A model generated the notes under the pieces. That model made no database searches, was not told where the DNA came from, and saw only the letters and a program-made list of their open reading frames with translations. Positions 29,501 through 39,181 of a DNA stretch of 64,000 nucleotides are shown piece by piece (within the stretch, counting starts at the first letter, position 1; every line of letters starts with the position of its first letter). The DNA lies in assembly GCA_028690665.1 (NCBI GenBank), contig JAQVAV010000013.1, positions 1-64,000 of the forward strand. Reading direction: 5' to 3'. The translations under genes and the position numbers were made by a program. The DNA comes from Paludibacter sp. Lineage in GTDB: Bacteria > Bacteroidota > Bacteroidia > Bacteroidales > Paludibacteraceae.

Positions 29501-30584
29501 CTTTACTTCCAATCCAAAGTGTATTCTGATTGTCAAGAAATAATGCTCTGACGGGTCTTTCAATTTTATTAATCAGATTATTGAGTACGTTTGATCTGAT
29601 TGAATAGGCGGTGTTTGAAAAAATATATACTCCTTTTCCATCAGTTCCAATCCAGACAATATCCTGTAGTTTATCTCTTTTTAAACAAAAAATTCCGCTA
29701 TTTACTTCTATTTCTTTTTTGAGGTAGGTGTCCTCTTGTTTTTCCAGAAGGAGCAATCCATTTGTTAAGAATCCGATAAAATAATTATCATGATGTCTTA
29801 TAATAGCAGAAACTTTGCCTCTTTTCAGAATTTCGTCTTTCAGATTGTAAATATATGTTTTTTTATAGGATACTACATTGTAGGAGAACAGGTCGTAGTC
29901 TGTATCAATATAGTATATAGTATCATCGTCGTCGTAAAAGCAATTAATGATTTTTTTAGAAAAGTTGAGCTTATTTTTTACCGGAATAAGAGATAGTTCG
30001 TCGTTCTTATTTACAATTTTATAGGTCAGATTGTAACCTTTGTTGGTAATAATCCACAAAATATCATGGCTGTCAATAAAAAATTTTTCAATGTCAGAAA
30101 AAATTATGCCTGAAGTTAGAAGTTTCTTGAATCCGGAATTTCCTTTCTGATAGTAAAAAATACTGTTGCTTTCACTAATAATAAAAAGATTGTTGGATTT
30201 ATCTTTTTCGATAAAAAATAATTTTTGGAACTCATTAAAATGAGTAACGGTATTTGTGCCGGCATTAAATTTATTTAAGCCATAATAAGTCTGAATCCAA
30301 AAAGTATTGTCGCCTGTGTAAACTATCTTATCTATAATATTGCCCGACAAGAAGGTGTTTTTATTATCGGGTTGAAAGGCCTCAACATCTCTGCTGTTGT
30401 AAATATTTAAGCCATCGCAGGTACCTATGAATACAACACCTTTGTCATCTTGACAAAAGTCTGTTATAGAACTGTTTGATAGATTATAATTGTTGGTAAT
30501 CTGTTTTAAATTATAGGCAAATGAATTTACCCCCGAGATGACAAGGCACACAAAAGGTAAAAGGATTTTAGTGATGTTTTTCAT
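26523..30584 (-). CDS. Hybrid two-component system regulator (HTCS) of the mannan locus
   Basis: One-polypeptide sensor and transcription factor typical of Bacteroidota glycan loci. The 1353 residues run in order: signal peptide; two periplasmic beta-propellers made of repeated WIGS/WIGT-x-x-G-L blades (about 25-680); a Y_Y_Y domain (about 690-760); one membrane segment (about 775-798); a histidine kinase with His836 in NIAHEFCTPL and ATP-binding boxes NLISNAFKYTP and GLGLAIS; a receiver domain (about 1094-1205) with phospho-acceptor Asp1142; and an AraC-type DNA-binding domain (about 1250-1345). It is divergent from the GH92 gene with 226 bases between, so it most likely senses a mannan oligosaccharide and activates that cluster. 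Confidence 0.93.
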   Translation of the reverse strand: MKNITKILLPFVCLVISGVNSFAYNLKQITNNYNLSNSSITDFCQDDKGVVFIGTCDGLNIYNSRDVEAFQPDNKNTFLSGNIIDKIVYTGDNTFWIQTYYGLNKFNAGTNTVTHFNEFQKLFFIEKDKSNNLFIISESNSIFYYQKGNSGFKKLLTSGIIFSDIEKFFIDSHDILWIITNKGYNLTYKIVNKNDELSLIPVKNKLNFSKKIINCFYDDDDTIYYIDTDYDLFSYNVVSYKKTYIYNLKDEILKRGKVSAIIRHHDNYFIGFLTNGLLLLEKQEDTYLKKEIEVNSGIFCLKRDKLQDIVWIGTDGKGVYIFSNTAYSIRSNVLNNLINKIERPVRALFLDNQNTLWIGSKGDGILKVYDYNVNKSIHDCRIEAISTKNSQLSDNIIYAFRKSNRNILWIGSEEGLNFYSYKTKQIKQVKINIKGLDYRYIHDIYETADSKLWLASVGLGIVCADITDSDDNPTLTNIRHYTINNGDFESNYFFSIYAETDSSIWFANRGYGPFHFNNKNENLDPVNFYNKYSNQTINDVFVINKDDSGNMLFGTGYGLIKYTNPEEHKIFNSYTGFLNNSIHAIVKEDNNTFWLSTNKGIVQFNSKREGFRIFDKIDGLKVTEFSDGASFRDNQSGTIFFGGVNGFVSIQKDRGTEQTYMPGIYFDKLTIFGEHHNISENINNYRGSSRLELKYKQNFFAVSFTAIDYINGGNYTYYYKIDGLSDQWINNGTANVASFTNISPGNYTLLVKYYNRTLEKESPVYSLKIKIFPPWYLSGWAYLIYILISISIIIMVIRYYIQKQKRRKQELVNELEKKHQKEVFESKLRFFTNIAHEFCTPLTLISGPCERILAQQGITKFVANYVQMIQTNAERLNGLIQELIEFRRIETGNRELVIEELNISDMLEKILAMFSNMAESKQIGIEFSPEQTIKWNSDKGFLTTIITNLISNAFKYTPNNKKIRVTLSVSDNYLAIAIANQGNAIKKIDSKRVFDRYTILDNFENQENNQTFSRNGLGLAISYNMVKLLNGSIEISTTCDDFVLFTVKLPFIKMDAKTVHQDQTIQTTRTYIPEIIQHKTIKLPKYDFNKLKPTMLIVDDDIEILWLIGEIFSDEFNIIPLNDPLELDSILNDVFPNIIISDIMMNGMNGVELTQKIKSRAETDHIPVILISGKYEIEQQIEALEAGAEMYINKPFNTKYLKISVQQIIERKEKLKNYFSSPISSYEMAEGKLTHTEHKKFLQSVLNIINENITNKDLSTQFIADQLGIGSRSLYRKMQEVGDESLASLIKECRLHLATDLLLKTKMTIDEVVYKSGFSNKVTFFKAFHKKYNCTPKEFRTKNEADITSTYNN

Positions 30585-30610
30585 AAGATATCCTTATTGT
30601 TGAGTAATAA

Positions 30611-30618
30611 CAAAATTA
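30611..30618 (-). promoter_or_regulatory. -7 promoter element of the HTCS gene
   Basis: Minus-strand TAATTTTG fits TAnnTTTG, 26 bases before the HTCS start. The rest of 30585-30810 should also hold the activator site and promoter of the divergent GH92 gene, but no motif there was convincing. Confidence 0.45.
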
Positions 30619-30810
30619 GCAAAAAAGGTAGACATATAGATATTTTTGTATTTCTATAAGTAATTATAAATGACATTTTGGTTAATTATAGTGCCATTTA
30701 GGCGGGGCTGCCATTTGTTGTATTCACAGGTAGAATAATTAATTTAATTTCGTATTGCAGAACGTAAGAATGCGGAATGTTTAGTTTGTAAAAAATCAAT
30801 TTAGTATCAG

Positions 30811-33090
30811 ATGAAGAACTCATTTTATTCTTGGCTACTTTTATCTTTTTGTATAGTTTCTTTCCATTTGTCAGCTGCAACTGACCCTGTTGATTATGTG
30901 AATATACTTGTTGGGACGCAATCAAAATTTGAATTGTCAACAGGGAATACTTATCCTGCAGTAGCTCTTCCCTGGGGGATGAATTTTTGGTCTCCTCAAA
31001 CAGGCAATATGGGAGATGGCTGGATGTATGTGTATACTGCGGATAAAATAAAAGGATTTAAACAAACTCATCAGCCAAGTCCGTGGATGAATGATTACGG
31101 ACAGTTTTCAATTATGCCCGTAACAGATAAGCCTGTATTTGATCAGGATAAACGGGCGAGTTGGTTTTCGCATAAGGCTGAAATTGCAAAACCATATTAC
31201 TATAGTGTGTATTTGGCCGATCATGATGTTACTACAGAAATAGCTCCTACCGAACGTGCAGCCATGTTTCGTTTTACTTTTCCGGAGAATGATCATTCTT
31301 ATGTTGTGTTGGATGCCTTTGACCACGGATCTTTCGTACAAATTATACCGAATGAAAATAAAATTATTGGTTACACAACAAAGAATAGCGGCGGTGTCCC
31401 TGATAATTTTAAAAACTATTTTGTCATCGTTTTTGACAAGCCGTTTACTTATGAAGCTGTTGTTGGAGATAACGAAATCAGAAAAAATGAATTGGAAGCC
31501 AAAGAAAATCATACCGGTGCTATTATTGGTTTCTCAACTCAAAAAGGAGAACAGGTCTGTGCGCGTGTAGCATCTTCTTTTATTAGTCCGGAACAGGCGG
31601 AACTGAATCTGAAAGAGTTGAAAAACGATTCTTTTGATAAAGTTGTGGCAGAAGGAAGAAAAAAATGGAATGATGTTTTGGGCCGGATTGAGGTTAAAGA
31701 TAACAATATTGATAATCTCCGTACTTTTTATTCTTCGCTTTATCGCTCCGTGTTGTTTCCCCGTGCTTTTTACGAAATTGATAAAAGTGGAAAAGCAATG
31801 CACTACAGTCCGTATAATGGAAAAGTTTTGCCCGGATACATGTTTACTGATACCGGATTTTGGGATACATTCCGAAGTTTGTTCCCGTTTTTAAATTTAA
31901 TGTACCCTTCCATGAATGTAAAAATGCAGGAAGGTTTGGTCAATGCCTATAAAGAGAGCGGTTTTTTGCCGGAATGGGCAAGTCCGGGACACCGAAATAT
32001 AATGATTGGAAATAATTCTGCATCAATTGTAGCCGATGCTTATCTTAAAGGGTTGAGAGGTTATGATATAGAAACACTTTGGGAGGCGCTGAAACATGAT
32101 GCCAATAATGTGCATCCGACCGTCCCTGCATCCGGAAGAGCTGCTTATCAGCAATATAACAATTTGGGATATATTCCTAATAATATAGGAATAGGACAAA
32201 ATGTTGCTCGCACGTTAGAATATGCTTATGATGACTGGACTATATATCAGTTGGGGAAAGCCCTTAAAAAACCGGCATCAGAAATAGATATTTATGCCAA
32301 GAGAGCTATGAATTACAAAAATGTTTATGATCCGGAGCGTAAATTAATGGTTGGACGGGCCGATAATGGAACCTTTGATAAAAATTTTGTACCAGAAGAC
32401 TGGAGTGGTGAGTTTTGTGAGGGAAATAGCTGGCACTGGAGCTTTTGCGTGTTTCATGATCCACAAGGTTTGATAAATCTTATGGGAGGAGATAAAGGGT
32501 TCAACCAAATGATGGACTCGGTATTTATTGTTCCCGGAGCAAAAGGAATGAAAAGTCGTGGCGTGATTCATGAAATGCGCGAAATGCAGGTTATGAACAT
32601 GGGGCAATATGCACACGGTAATCAACCGATTCAGCACATGGTTTATCTTTATAATTATTCCCGAGAACCATGGAAATGTCAGTATTGGGTACGTCAGATT
32701 ATGGATAAACTTTATAAGGCAACCCCGGACGGATACTGTGGAGATGAAGATAACGGACAAACATCAAGCTGGTATGTACTTTCTGCCTTGGGATTTTATA
32801 CCGTTTGTCCTGGAACTGACCAATATATTATTGGTTCTCCGCTGTTCAGTTCCGTAAAACTTCATTTGGAAAATGGAAAAACCGTTTCAATTACAGCTGA
32901 AAATAATAGTACGAAAAATTATTATGTAAATTCACTGAGAGTAAACGGGAAAAAATATGATATAAATTACTTTACACACGAGCAATTAATAAAAGGACCG
33001 AATATCCAGTTTGGAATGTCCGGTGCTCCGAATAAATACAGAGGAATAAGTGATGCGGCTCGTCCTTATTCTTTTACAAATGATAAATAG
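30811..33090 (+). CDS. GH92 alpha-mannosidase, first copy
   Basis: Calcium-dependent exo-alpha-mannosidase, probably periplasmic; signal peptide ends near residue 23. GH92 hallmarks: N-terminal beta domain with LVGTQ and ALPWGMNFWSPQ, the presumed catalytic acid Glu537 in CEGNSWHW, GNQP at 603-606, and the base region GDEDNGQTSSW with Asp645 and Asp647. Length 759 residues is typical. First gene of the mannan run, facing the HTCS regulator. It differs from the second copy in having GNQP rather than GNEP, suggesting a different subgroup and linkage preference, which I cannot assign. Confidence 0.94.
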   Translation: MKNSFYSWLLLSFCIVSFHLSAATDPVDYVNILVGTQSKFELSTGNTYPAVALPWGMNFWSPQTGNMGDGWMYVYTADKIKGFKQTHQPSPWMNDYGQFSIMPVTDKPVFDQDKRASWFSHKAEIAKPYYYSVYLADHDVTTEIAPTERAAMFRFTFPENDHSYVVLDAFDHGSFVQIIPNENKIIGYTTKNSGGVPDNFKNYFVIVFDKPFTYEAVVGDNEIRKNELEAKENHTGAIIGFSTQKGEQVCARVASSFISPEQAELNLKELKNDSFDKVVAEGRKKWNDVLGRIEVKDNNIDNLRTFYSSLYRSVLFPRAFYEIDKSGKAMHYSPYNGKVLPGYMFTDTGFWDTFRSLFPFLNLMYPSMNVKMQEGLVNAYKESGFLPEWASPGHRNIMIGNNSASIVADAYLKGLRGYDIETLWEALKHDANNVHPTVPASGRAAYQQYNNLGYIPNNIGIGQNVARTLEYAYDDWTIYQLGKALKKPASEIDIYAKRAMNYKNVYDPERKLMVGRADNGTFDKNFVPEDWSGEFCEGNSWHWSFCVFHDPQGLINLMGGDKGFNQMMDSVFIVPGAKGMKSRGVIHEMREMQVMNMGQYAHGNQPIQHMVYLYNYSREPWKCQYWVRQIMDKLYKATPDGYCGDEDNGQTSSWYVLSALGFYTVCPGTDQYIIGSPLFSSVKLHLENGKTVSITAENNSTKNYYVNSLRVNGKKYDINYFTHEQLIKGPNIQFGMSGAPNKYRGISDAARPYSFTNDK

Positions 33091-33118
33091 GTTTTGGGTA
33101 TAAAAGGGTTGTTAACAG

Positions 33119-33160
33119 ATGGGAGGGGATGAATAATCGTACTCCCATTTTTAAATTTTT
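33119..33160 (+). promoter_or_regulatory. Hairpin between the first two GH92 genes
   Basis: ATGGGAG (33119-33125) pairs with CTCCCAT (33142-33148) across a 16-base loop and is followed by a T/A-rich run. It may be a weak terminator or an mRNA-processing or stabilising hairpin inside the operon. It overlaps an alternative upstream start of the next gene, favouring the later start. Confidence 0.45.
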
Positions 33161-33164
33161 TATT

Positions 33165-35414
33165 ATGAATTTCAGCAAATATGTATTTTTAATTTTAGTC
33201 GGTGTTGTATCTATAAATACTAATGCCGGTACTGCAAAAAAATTATCCCGGGAAGTTGATCCTTATATTGGAACAGGTGGACACGGACATACTTTTTTAG
33301 GAGCTACAACTCCCTTTGGCGCAGTTCAGATTGGGCCAAATAATATAAACAAAGGTTGGGACTGGTGTTCCGGATATCATTATTCCGATTCTATTGTAGT
33401 TGGATTCTCTCATTTACATTTAAGTGGAACCGGTTGTACCGATACCGGAGATTTAATGTTTATGCCGTACACAGGCAAATTGCAGACGGCTCCCGGAGGG
33501 CAGGATAATCCTGATGCCGGATATGCATCCCGTTATTCCCATAAAAACGAAAAAGTTGGTGTCGGGTATTATTCTTTGTTTTTAGATGATTACGGTGTAG
33601 AAGTAGAATTAACTGCAACAAAAAGAGTTGCTTTTCACCATTATACATTCCCGGTAGAAAAAGAGCAGAAACAAGTGATGATTAACTTGAAAGACGCTAA
33701 TGGAGATAGAGCTACTGATACTTTTATGGAACAAGTGGATGAATACACTATCAGAGGTTATCGGTTTTCAGCAGGATGGACACCTAGTCAACAAATTTAT
33801 TTTACAGCAGTTTTTTCGGTTCCAGTAAAATTAGTTCTTTACAATCACGATAGGAAAGTAAGTGGTACCAAATATAGATCAACAGGAGTTAAAGCTAATG
33901 CCTGTTTGCCTGACGATGTAACCACCGTTGATGTGAAAGTAGGAATTTCTCCTGTAAGTACAGAAAATGCCTTAAAGAATATTCAGTCCGAGTTAAACCA
34001 TTGGAATTTTAAGAAGGTGGTCGCTGAGGCCAATTCCGCATGGAATGAAGAATTGAGTAAAGTCTCTGTCAAAACAAAAGATAAAACCGCTAAAACCATT
34101 TTTTATACTGCACTTTATCACGCGTTTATTCAGCCCAATACTTTTAATGATGTAAATAACGACTATCGTGGTAGTGATAAGAAAGTGTATCGAAATGGGG
34201 ATTTTACCAATTATACAGTATTTTCATTGTGGGATACTTATAGAGCAGCCCATCCTTTATACACGATTTTAGAACCCGAACGTGTACCGGATTTTATAAA
34301 TTCGATGCTTGCCATTTATGATCAACAGGGATTATTGCCTGTATGGCATCTGTATGGCAGCGATACGCATGAGATGATTGGAATTCAGTCGATTCCGGTT
34401 ATTGCCGATGCTATTCTCAAAGGCTTTAAAGGTTTCGATTATGAACGTGCATTTAACGCAATGAAAGCATCTATGTTGAGTGATTATAAAAGTCTTTCAT
34501 ATCTTAAAACCAATAAATACATTCCTTCTGATAAAGAAGGAGAATCTGTTGCTAAAGGGTTGGAATATGCTATTGCTGATTGGGGAATAGCTCAGGTTGC
34601 CCAAAAACTTGGTAAAATGGATGATTATAAATTATTCTCTGAACGCGCCTCTTATTATAAACTTTACTGGGATTCTAAAACCCATTTTTTCAGGGGCAAA
34701 AACATGGATGGTAGTTTCTCAACTCCATTCGATCCTGTTCGCTCAACACATCGTAACGATGATTATTGTGAAGGCAATGCATGGCAATATACCTGGCTTG
34801 TGCCAGAAGATGTTGAAGGCCTTATAGGTTTATTTGGTTCAGAGTCAGCTTTTGTCAATAAATTAGATAGTCTGTTCCATTTGGATCAATCTCTCGGAGA
34901 TAATGCTTCCCCGGATATTTCCGGCCTGATCGGTCAATATGCACATGGAAACGAACCGGGGCATCACACGATTTATTTGTATGCGTTTGCTGGGCAGCAG
35001 TGGAAAACTGCCGAAATGGCTCGTCAGGTATTAAAAACCATGTATTTTAATAAACCAAATGGGTTGGCAGGAAATGAAGATTGTGGACAGATGTCATCAT
35101 GGTATGTTTTTTCTGCACTGGGTTTCTATCCGGTAAATCCTTCGAACGGAGTGTATGTGTTTGGAAGTCCGTTGTTCGATGAAGCTAAAATTAGTTTGCC
35201 CGGGGGGAAAACCTTTAAAATTATTACGAAAAATAATTCGGATAAAAATATTTATATCCAGTCGGTGAAATTAAATGGAAAAGATTATCCATATAGTTAC
35301 ATAAAGCATACGGACATCATGAAAGGTGGTAAATTGGAATTTGTTATGGGAGAAAAACCCAATAAAGAGTTTGGAAAGGAACCGGAATATCGTCCAAAAT
35401 CAATTATAAAATAA
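33165..35414 (+). CDS. GH92 alpha-mannosidase, second copy
   Basis: Exo-alpha-mannosidase of GH92, 749 residues from ATG 33165, which gives a signal peptide (MNFSKYVFLILVG). An ATG at 33129 would add 12 residues and lie in the hairpin. Hallmarks: DPYIGTGGHGHTFLGATTPFGAVQ, Glu536 in CEGNAWQYTW as presumed catalytic acid, GNEP at 595-598, and GNEDCGQMSSW with Asp639. This is the more canonical GH92 type. It lies between the first GH92 and the GH38 gene, 36 bases before the latter, consistent with one operon. Confidence 0.95.
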   Translation: MNFSKYVFLILVGVVSINTNAGTAKKLSREVDPYIGTGGHGHTFLGATTPFGAVQIGPNNINKGWDWCSGYHYSDSIVVGFSHLHLSGTGCTDTGDLMFMPYTGKLQTAPGGQDNPDAGYASRYSHKNEKVGVGYYSLFLDDYGVEVELTATKRVAFHHYTFPVEKEQKQVMINLKDANGDRATDTFMEQVDEYTIRGYRFSAGWTPSQQIYFTAVFSVPVKLVLYNHDRKVSGTKYRSTGVKANACLPDDVTTVDVKVGISPVSTENALKNIQSELNHWNFKKVVAEANSAWNEELSKVSVKTKDKTAKTIFYTALYHAFIQPNTFNDVNNDYRGSDKKVYRNGDFTNYTVFSLWDTYRAAHPLYTILEPERVPDFINSMLAIYDQQGLLPVWHLYGSDTHEMIGIQSIPVIADAILKGFKGFDYERAFNAMKASMLSDYKSLSYLKTNKYIPSDKEGESVAKGLEYAIADWGIAQVAQKLGKMDDYKLFSERASYYKLYWDSKTHFFRGKNMDGSFSTPFDPVRSTHRNDDYCEGNAWQYTWLVPEDVEGLIGLFGSESAFVNKLDSLFHLDQSLGDNASPDISGLIGQYAHGNEPGHHTIYLYAFAGQQWKTAEMARQVLKTMYFNKPNGLAGNEDCGQMSSWYVFSALGFYPVNPSNGVYVFGSPLFDEAKISLPGGKTFKIITKNNSDKNIYIQSVKLNGKDYPYSYIKHTDIMKGGKLEFVMGEKPNKEFGKEPEYRPKSIIK

Positions 35415-35450
35415 TGAATTAATGATCTGATAAACATATTTTTAGTATAT

Positions 35451-38400
35451 ATGAAAAGGTTAATATTGTCGTTGTTGTCAACAGTATTTTGTGTTATGTC
35501 TTTTACACAAAACTCTCCAGAGAAAGAAAAAGCTTATATCGTGTCGGATGCCCATTTTGATTCGCAGTGGAATTGGGATGTGCAGCGTTCTATTAGTGAA
35601 TTCATCCCGAAAACGATGAACCAGAATCTTATGTTGTTGCAAAAGTATCCGGATTACATTTTTAATTTCGAAGGAGGAATAAAATATGCCTGGATGAAAG
35701 AGTATTTTCCTTTGGAGTATGAGTTGGTGAAAAAATACATTAAAGAAGGTCGTTGGCATGTCGCCGGAAGTACCTGGGATGCTACTGATACGAATATACC
35801 TTCCCCCGAATCTTTTACCAGAAATATACTATATGGCCAGATGTTTTATGAGGATGAGTTTGGGGTAAAAGGAACAGATATATTTCTTCCCGATTGCTTT
35901 GGGTTTAGCTGGATTTTACCTTCCATTGCAGCCCACTCCGGTTTGATCGGATTTTCTACCCAGAAATTAATGTGGAGACATAAACCCTTTTATGCAAGTG
36001 GTAAAACCCCTTTTGAAATTGGATTATGGCAGGGGATTGATAGTTCAAAAATAATGTTGGTAGCTGATGCACATAATTATACTACCAAATGGAGAGATGA
36101 AGATTTATCAGAAAGTAAATACCTTGAAGATATAATTAAAAAGAGTCCGATCAAAACAGTATATCACTATTACGGTACCGGTGATACAGGAGGCGCGCCT
36201 ACTATCGAATCTGTCAGAGCTGTAGAACAAGGGGTAAAGGGGGATGGCCCTGTCAAAATAATCAGTGCCACAAGCGACCAACTCTATAAAGATTATTTGC
36301 CGTTTGATAAACATCCGGAACTTCCTGTTTTCAATGGTGAGTTGTTGATGGATGTACATGGAACGGGATGTTATACCTCTCAGGCGGCTATGAAACTGTT
36401 CAACCGTAAAAACGAATTGTTGGCCGATGCCGCAGAACGGTCAGCTGTTGTTGCCGACTGGTTGGGAGCTTTATCTTATCCCAAACATACTTTGGCGGAA
36501 GCATGGAAAAGAATTATATGGCATCAATTCCACGATGACCTTACAGGCACAAGTATTCCGCGCGCTTACGAATTTTCGTGGAATGACGAACTGATTTCAT
36601 TGAAACAATTTGAAGATGTTATGACCAGCTCTGTTGGCGCAGCATCACGCTTTTTGGATACAAAGGTAAAAGGAAGTCCGGTTGTAATTTATAATCCGAT
36701 GTCGATGCCCGTATCTGAAATTGTAGAAATAACCATACCTGAAAATCGAAAATCAGATGAGTATGCAGTGTATGATGATCAAGGAAAAATGGTTCCTGCT
36801 CAAAAAATATCTTCTGCTGATGGAAAAGTAAAATTGCTCGTTGCTGCTCATCTGCCATCTTGTGGTTATGTCGTTTATGATGTTAGAAAAGGAAGCTCTA
36901 AAGTAAATAAATTGCTGTCGGCAAAAGTTGATAAGAACGAAATTGAAAATAGTGTATACCGGGTTACTGTTGATAAGAACGGAGATATTTCTTCTATTTA
37001 CGATAAGAAAAATCAGCGCGAGTTGGTAGAAGCCGGAAAAGCTGTTCGCTTGGCATTATTTCCTGAAAATGAATCATTCCATTGGCCAGCCTGGGAAATT
37101 ATGAAAATGGAAATTGATAAAGAACCTGTAGCAATTTCCGAAAATGTAAAAATATCTATGGCGGAGAGTGGTCCGCTAAGATCTGCATTATGTGTTGAAC
37201 GCACTTATGGTGACTCGAAATTTAAGCAATATATACGTTTGAACGAAGGAGGACAGGCTGACCGGATAGATATTGTAAACGAAGTAAACTGGCAAACTAC
37301 GAATGCTCTGTTAAAAGCGGAGTTCCCCCTTACAGTCTCAAATCCGCAGGCTACTTATGATCTGGGGCTGGGAACTGTGAAACGTGGAAATAATACTGAT
37401 ATTGCTTATGAAGTGTATGCTCAATATTGGGCTGATCTTACAGCTAGAGACAATTCGTATGGAGTGGCAGTAATGAATGACTGTAAATACGGCTGGGATA
37501 AACCGAATGATAATACTTTGCGACTGACCTTGTTGCATACGCCTAAAACTCTTGGTGGATACACATATCAATCACAGCAGGATTTTGGAAAACATTATTT
37601 TACATACTCTATAGTTGGTCATACGGGTGATTATAATCAGGCTGGTATTGTTGAAAAAGCTGAACTTTTGAATCAATCTCCAAAGACTTTTATTGTCGAC
37701 AAACATCAGGGACCTTTGGGCCGGAATTTCTCATTTGTCAGAAATGACAATAATCATGTTTTGATCAAAGCGTTTAAACAGGCTGAAAAATCGGATGAAT
37801 ATATCATACGTTTATATGAAACTACCGGAAAGTCTAATCAGTCAGTTACTCTGACTTTTCCGGCGGAGGTTCTTTCTGCCAAAGAAGATAACGGAATTGA
37901 AGAAGATTTGGCCGATGTAAATTTCTCCGGAAAGGATGTGAAATTTGAAATAAAACCATACGGTATAAAAACATTAAAAATAAAGTTGTCCGGGTTGAAT
38001 CTGAATGTGCCGGTTTCGCAATCGGAAACTGTTGAATTGCCTTATGATACTAAGGCCGCAACATACAACGCGTTCAGAAGTGATGCGAATTTAGATGGGA
38101 AAGGAAATTCTTATGCGGCAGAAATTTTCCCGGAAGAAGTTGATTATAAAGGGGTGAAATTTCAATTAAAAGGAGCAGATGTTGCCAATGTAGTGAAATG
38201 TCGCAATCAGGTAATTCGTCTTCCGCAGGGGAATTATAATAAGCTGTATCTGTTGGTTGCTTCTACCGGAAAAGATGTAAAAGTTCCTATTGAAGTTGAC
38301 AATGTAAAAAAAGAAGTGGTAGTGTCCGGATATTCTGGATTTATCGGGCAATGGGGCCATATCGGACACACTCAGGGCTTCCTGAAACCAGCCAATGTCG

Positions 38401-39062
38401 CATTTGTAGGCACGCATAAGCACAATATGTTATACAATAAAGATGTCCCGTATGAGTATACCTATATGTTTGCAGTAACAATAGATATTCCGGCACATGC
38501 AAAGCAATTGATTTTACCCGATAATTCAAAAGTAATGATTTTTGCTGCAACCATAGTAAATGATTTAAATAATACAATTCAACCAGCTCAGGATCTTTTG
38601 AAAGTGAATTTGCCACAAAACGTGGATTTATCCGAAATGCAATACGGTAAGAATTTACTTTTTGGGAAGTCAGTTATCCGCAAATCCGGAGAGGTGAATG
38701 CTCTTGAAAAAGCTGAATTTGCAACCGATGAAGATTCTAATACGAAATGGTGTGACACAAGCATGAATAAACCCAAATTCATAGAAATTGATTTGGAAAA
38801 AGTTGAAGATATCCATGGTTGGTCGGTATTCCATGCAGGATTAGAAAATTTGGATTATATAACCAAAGAGTACAGTTTGCAGGCAAAACAAAATGTAGAT
38901 GATGAGTGGCAAACGATCGATGCTGTATTTGATAATACCCAAGTAGAGACAGATCGGTTGTTAAGTCGGCCGGTAAAAGCACGATTTATTCGTCTAAATA
39001 TAACAAAACCTGACCAAAGTGAGGGCGAAGTTTCGCGTATTTATGATTTTCAGGTTTACTGA
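35451..39062 (+). CDS. GH38 alpha-mannosidase with C-terminal F5/8C module
   Basis: Zinc-dependent retaining alpha-mannosidase. A short signal peptide precedes the GH38 core. His35 and Asp37 (AHFDSQW), Asp148 in LPDCFGF and His361-Asp362 in QFHDDLTGTS match the zinc ligands and nucleophile of the family, with Asp148 as the likely nucleophile. A large beta-rich C-terminal part follows. The last about 150 residues (from the LLFGKSVIRKSG region) form a discoidin-type carbohydrate-binding module. The 1203 residues are long for bacterial GH38, and the extra length is this module. Co-directional with the GH92 genes. Confidence 0.93.
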   Translation: MKRLILSLLSTVFCVMSFTQNSPEKEKAYIVSDAHFDSQWNWDVQRSISEFIPKTMNQNLMLLQKYPDYIFNFEGGIKYAWMKEYFPLEYELVKKYIKEGRWHVAGSTWDATDTNIPSPESFTRNILYGQMFYEDEFGVKGTDIFLPDCFGFSWILPSIAAHSGLIGFSTQKLMWRHKPFYASGKTPFEIGLWQGIDSSKIMLVADAHNYTTKWRDEDLSESKYLEDIIKKSPIKTVYHYYGTGDTGGAPTIESVRAVEQGVKGDGPVKIISATSDQLYKDYLPFDKHPELPVFNGELLMDVHGTGCYTSQAAMKLFNRKNELLADAAERSAVVADWLGALSYPKHTLAEAWKRIIWHQFHDDLTGTSIPRAYEFSWNDELISLKQFEDVMTSSVGAASRFLDTKVKGSPVVIYNPMSMPVSEIVEITIPENRKSDEYAVYDDQGKMVPAQKISSADGKVKLLVAAHLPSCGYVVYDVRKGSSKVNKLLSAKVDKNEIENSVYRVTVDKNGDISSIYDKKNQRELVEAGKAVRLALFPENESFHWPAWEIMKMEIDKEPVAISENVKISMAESGPLRSALCVERTYGDSKFKQYIRLNEGGQADRIDIVNEVNWQTTNALLKAEFPLTVSNPQATYDLGLGTVKRGNNTDIAYEVYAQYWADLTARDNSYGVAVMNDCKYGWDKPNDNTLRLTLLHTPKTLGGYTYQSQQDFGKHYFTYSIVGHTGDYNQAGIVEKAELLNQSPKTFIVDKHQGPLGRNFSFVRNDNNHVLIKAFKQAEKSDEYIIRLYETTGKSNQSVTLTFPAEVLSAKEDNGIEEDLADVNFSGKDVKFEIKPYGIKTLKIKLSGLNLNVPVSQSETVELPYDTKAATYNAFRSDANLDGKGNSYAAEIFPEEVDYKGVKFQLKGADVANVVKCRNQVIRLPQGNYNKLYLLVASTGKDVKVPIEVDNVKKEVVVSGYSGFIGQWGHIGHTQGFLKPANVAFVGTHKHNMLYNKDVPYEYTYMFAVTIDIPAHAKQLILPDNSKVMIFAATIVNDLNNTIQPAQDLLKVNLPQNVDLSEMQYGKNLLFGKSVIRKSGEVNALEKAEFATDEDSNTKWCDTSMNKPKFIEIDLEKVEDIHGWSVFHAGLENLDYITKEYSLQAKQNVDDEWQTIDAVFDNTQVETDRLLSRPVKARFIRLNITKPDQSEGEVSRIYDFQVY

Positions 39063-39087
39063 TAAGTGTTGTAACACAGAATAAAGT

Positions 39088-39095
39088 TATCTTTG
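39088..39095 (+). promoter_or_regulatory. -7 promoter element for GH76-GH125
   Basis: TATCTTTG fits TAnnTTTG, with TTG at 39069-39071 about 16 bases upstream. It lies 86 bases before the GH76 start and suggests a separate transcription start for the GH76-GH125 pair. Confidence 0.5.
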
Positions 39096-39181
39096 TATAA
39101 AACACCATTTACGTAAAGCTAAAAAAATTAAAATAACAGAGTCGCGTTATAAATTTATGCAGACTGTTATATGCGGTATTT

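Noticed and set aside
26523-30584. Cys in the kinase box NIAHEFCTPL (usually Arg) as a defect
   Set aside because: I recall this variant in other HTCS regulators; the His and the other boxes are intact.
30811-33090. GNQP in the first GH92 as a lost catalytic residue
   Set aside because: The presumed acid Glu537 and the Asp645/Asp647 pair are intact, and I recall GNQP as common in one GH92 subgroup.
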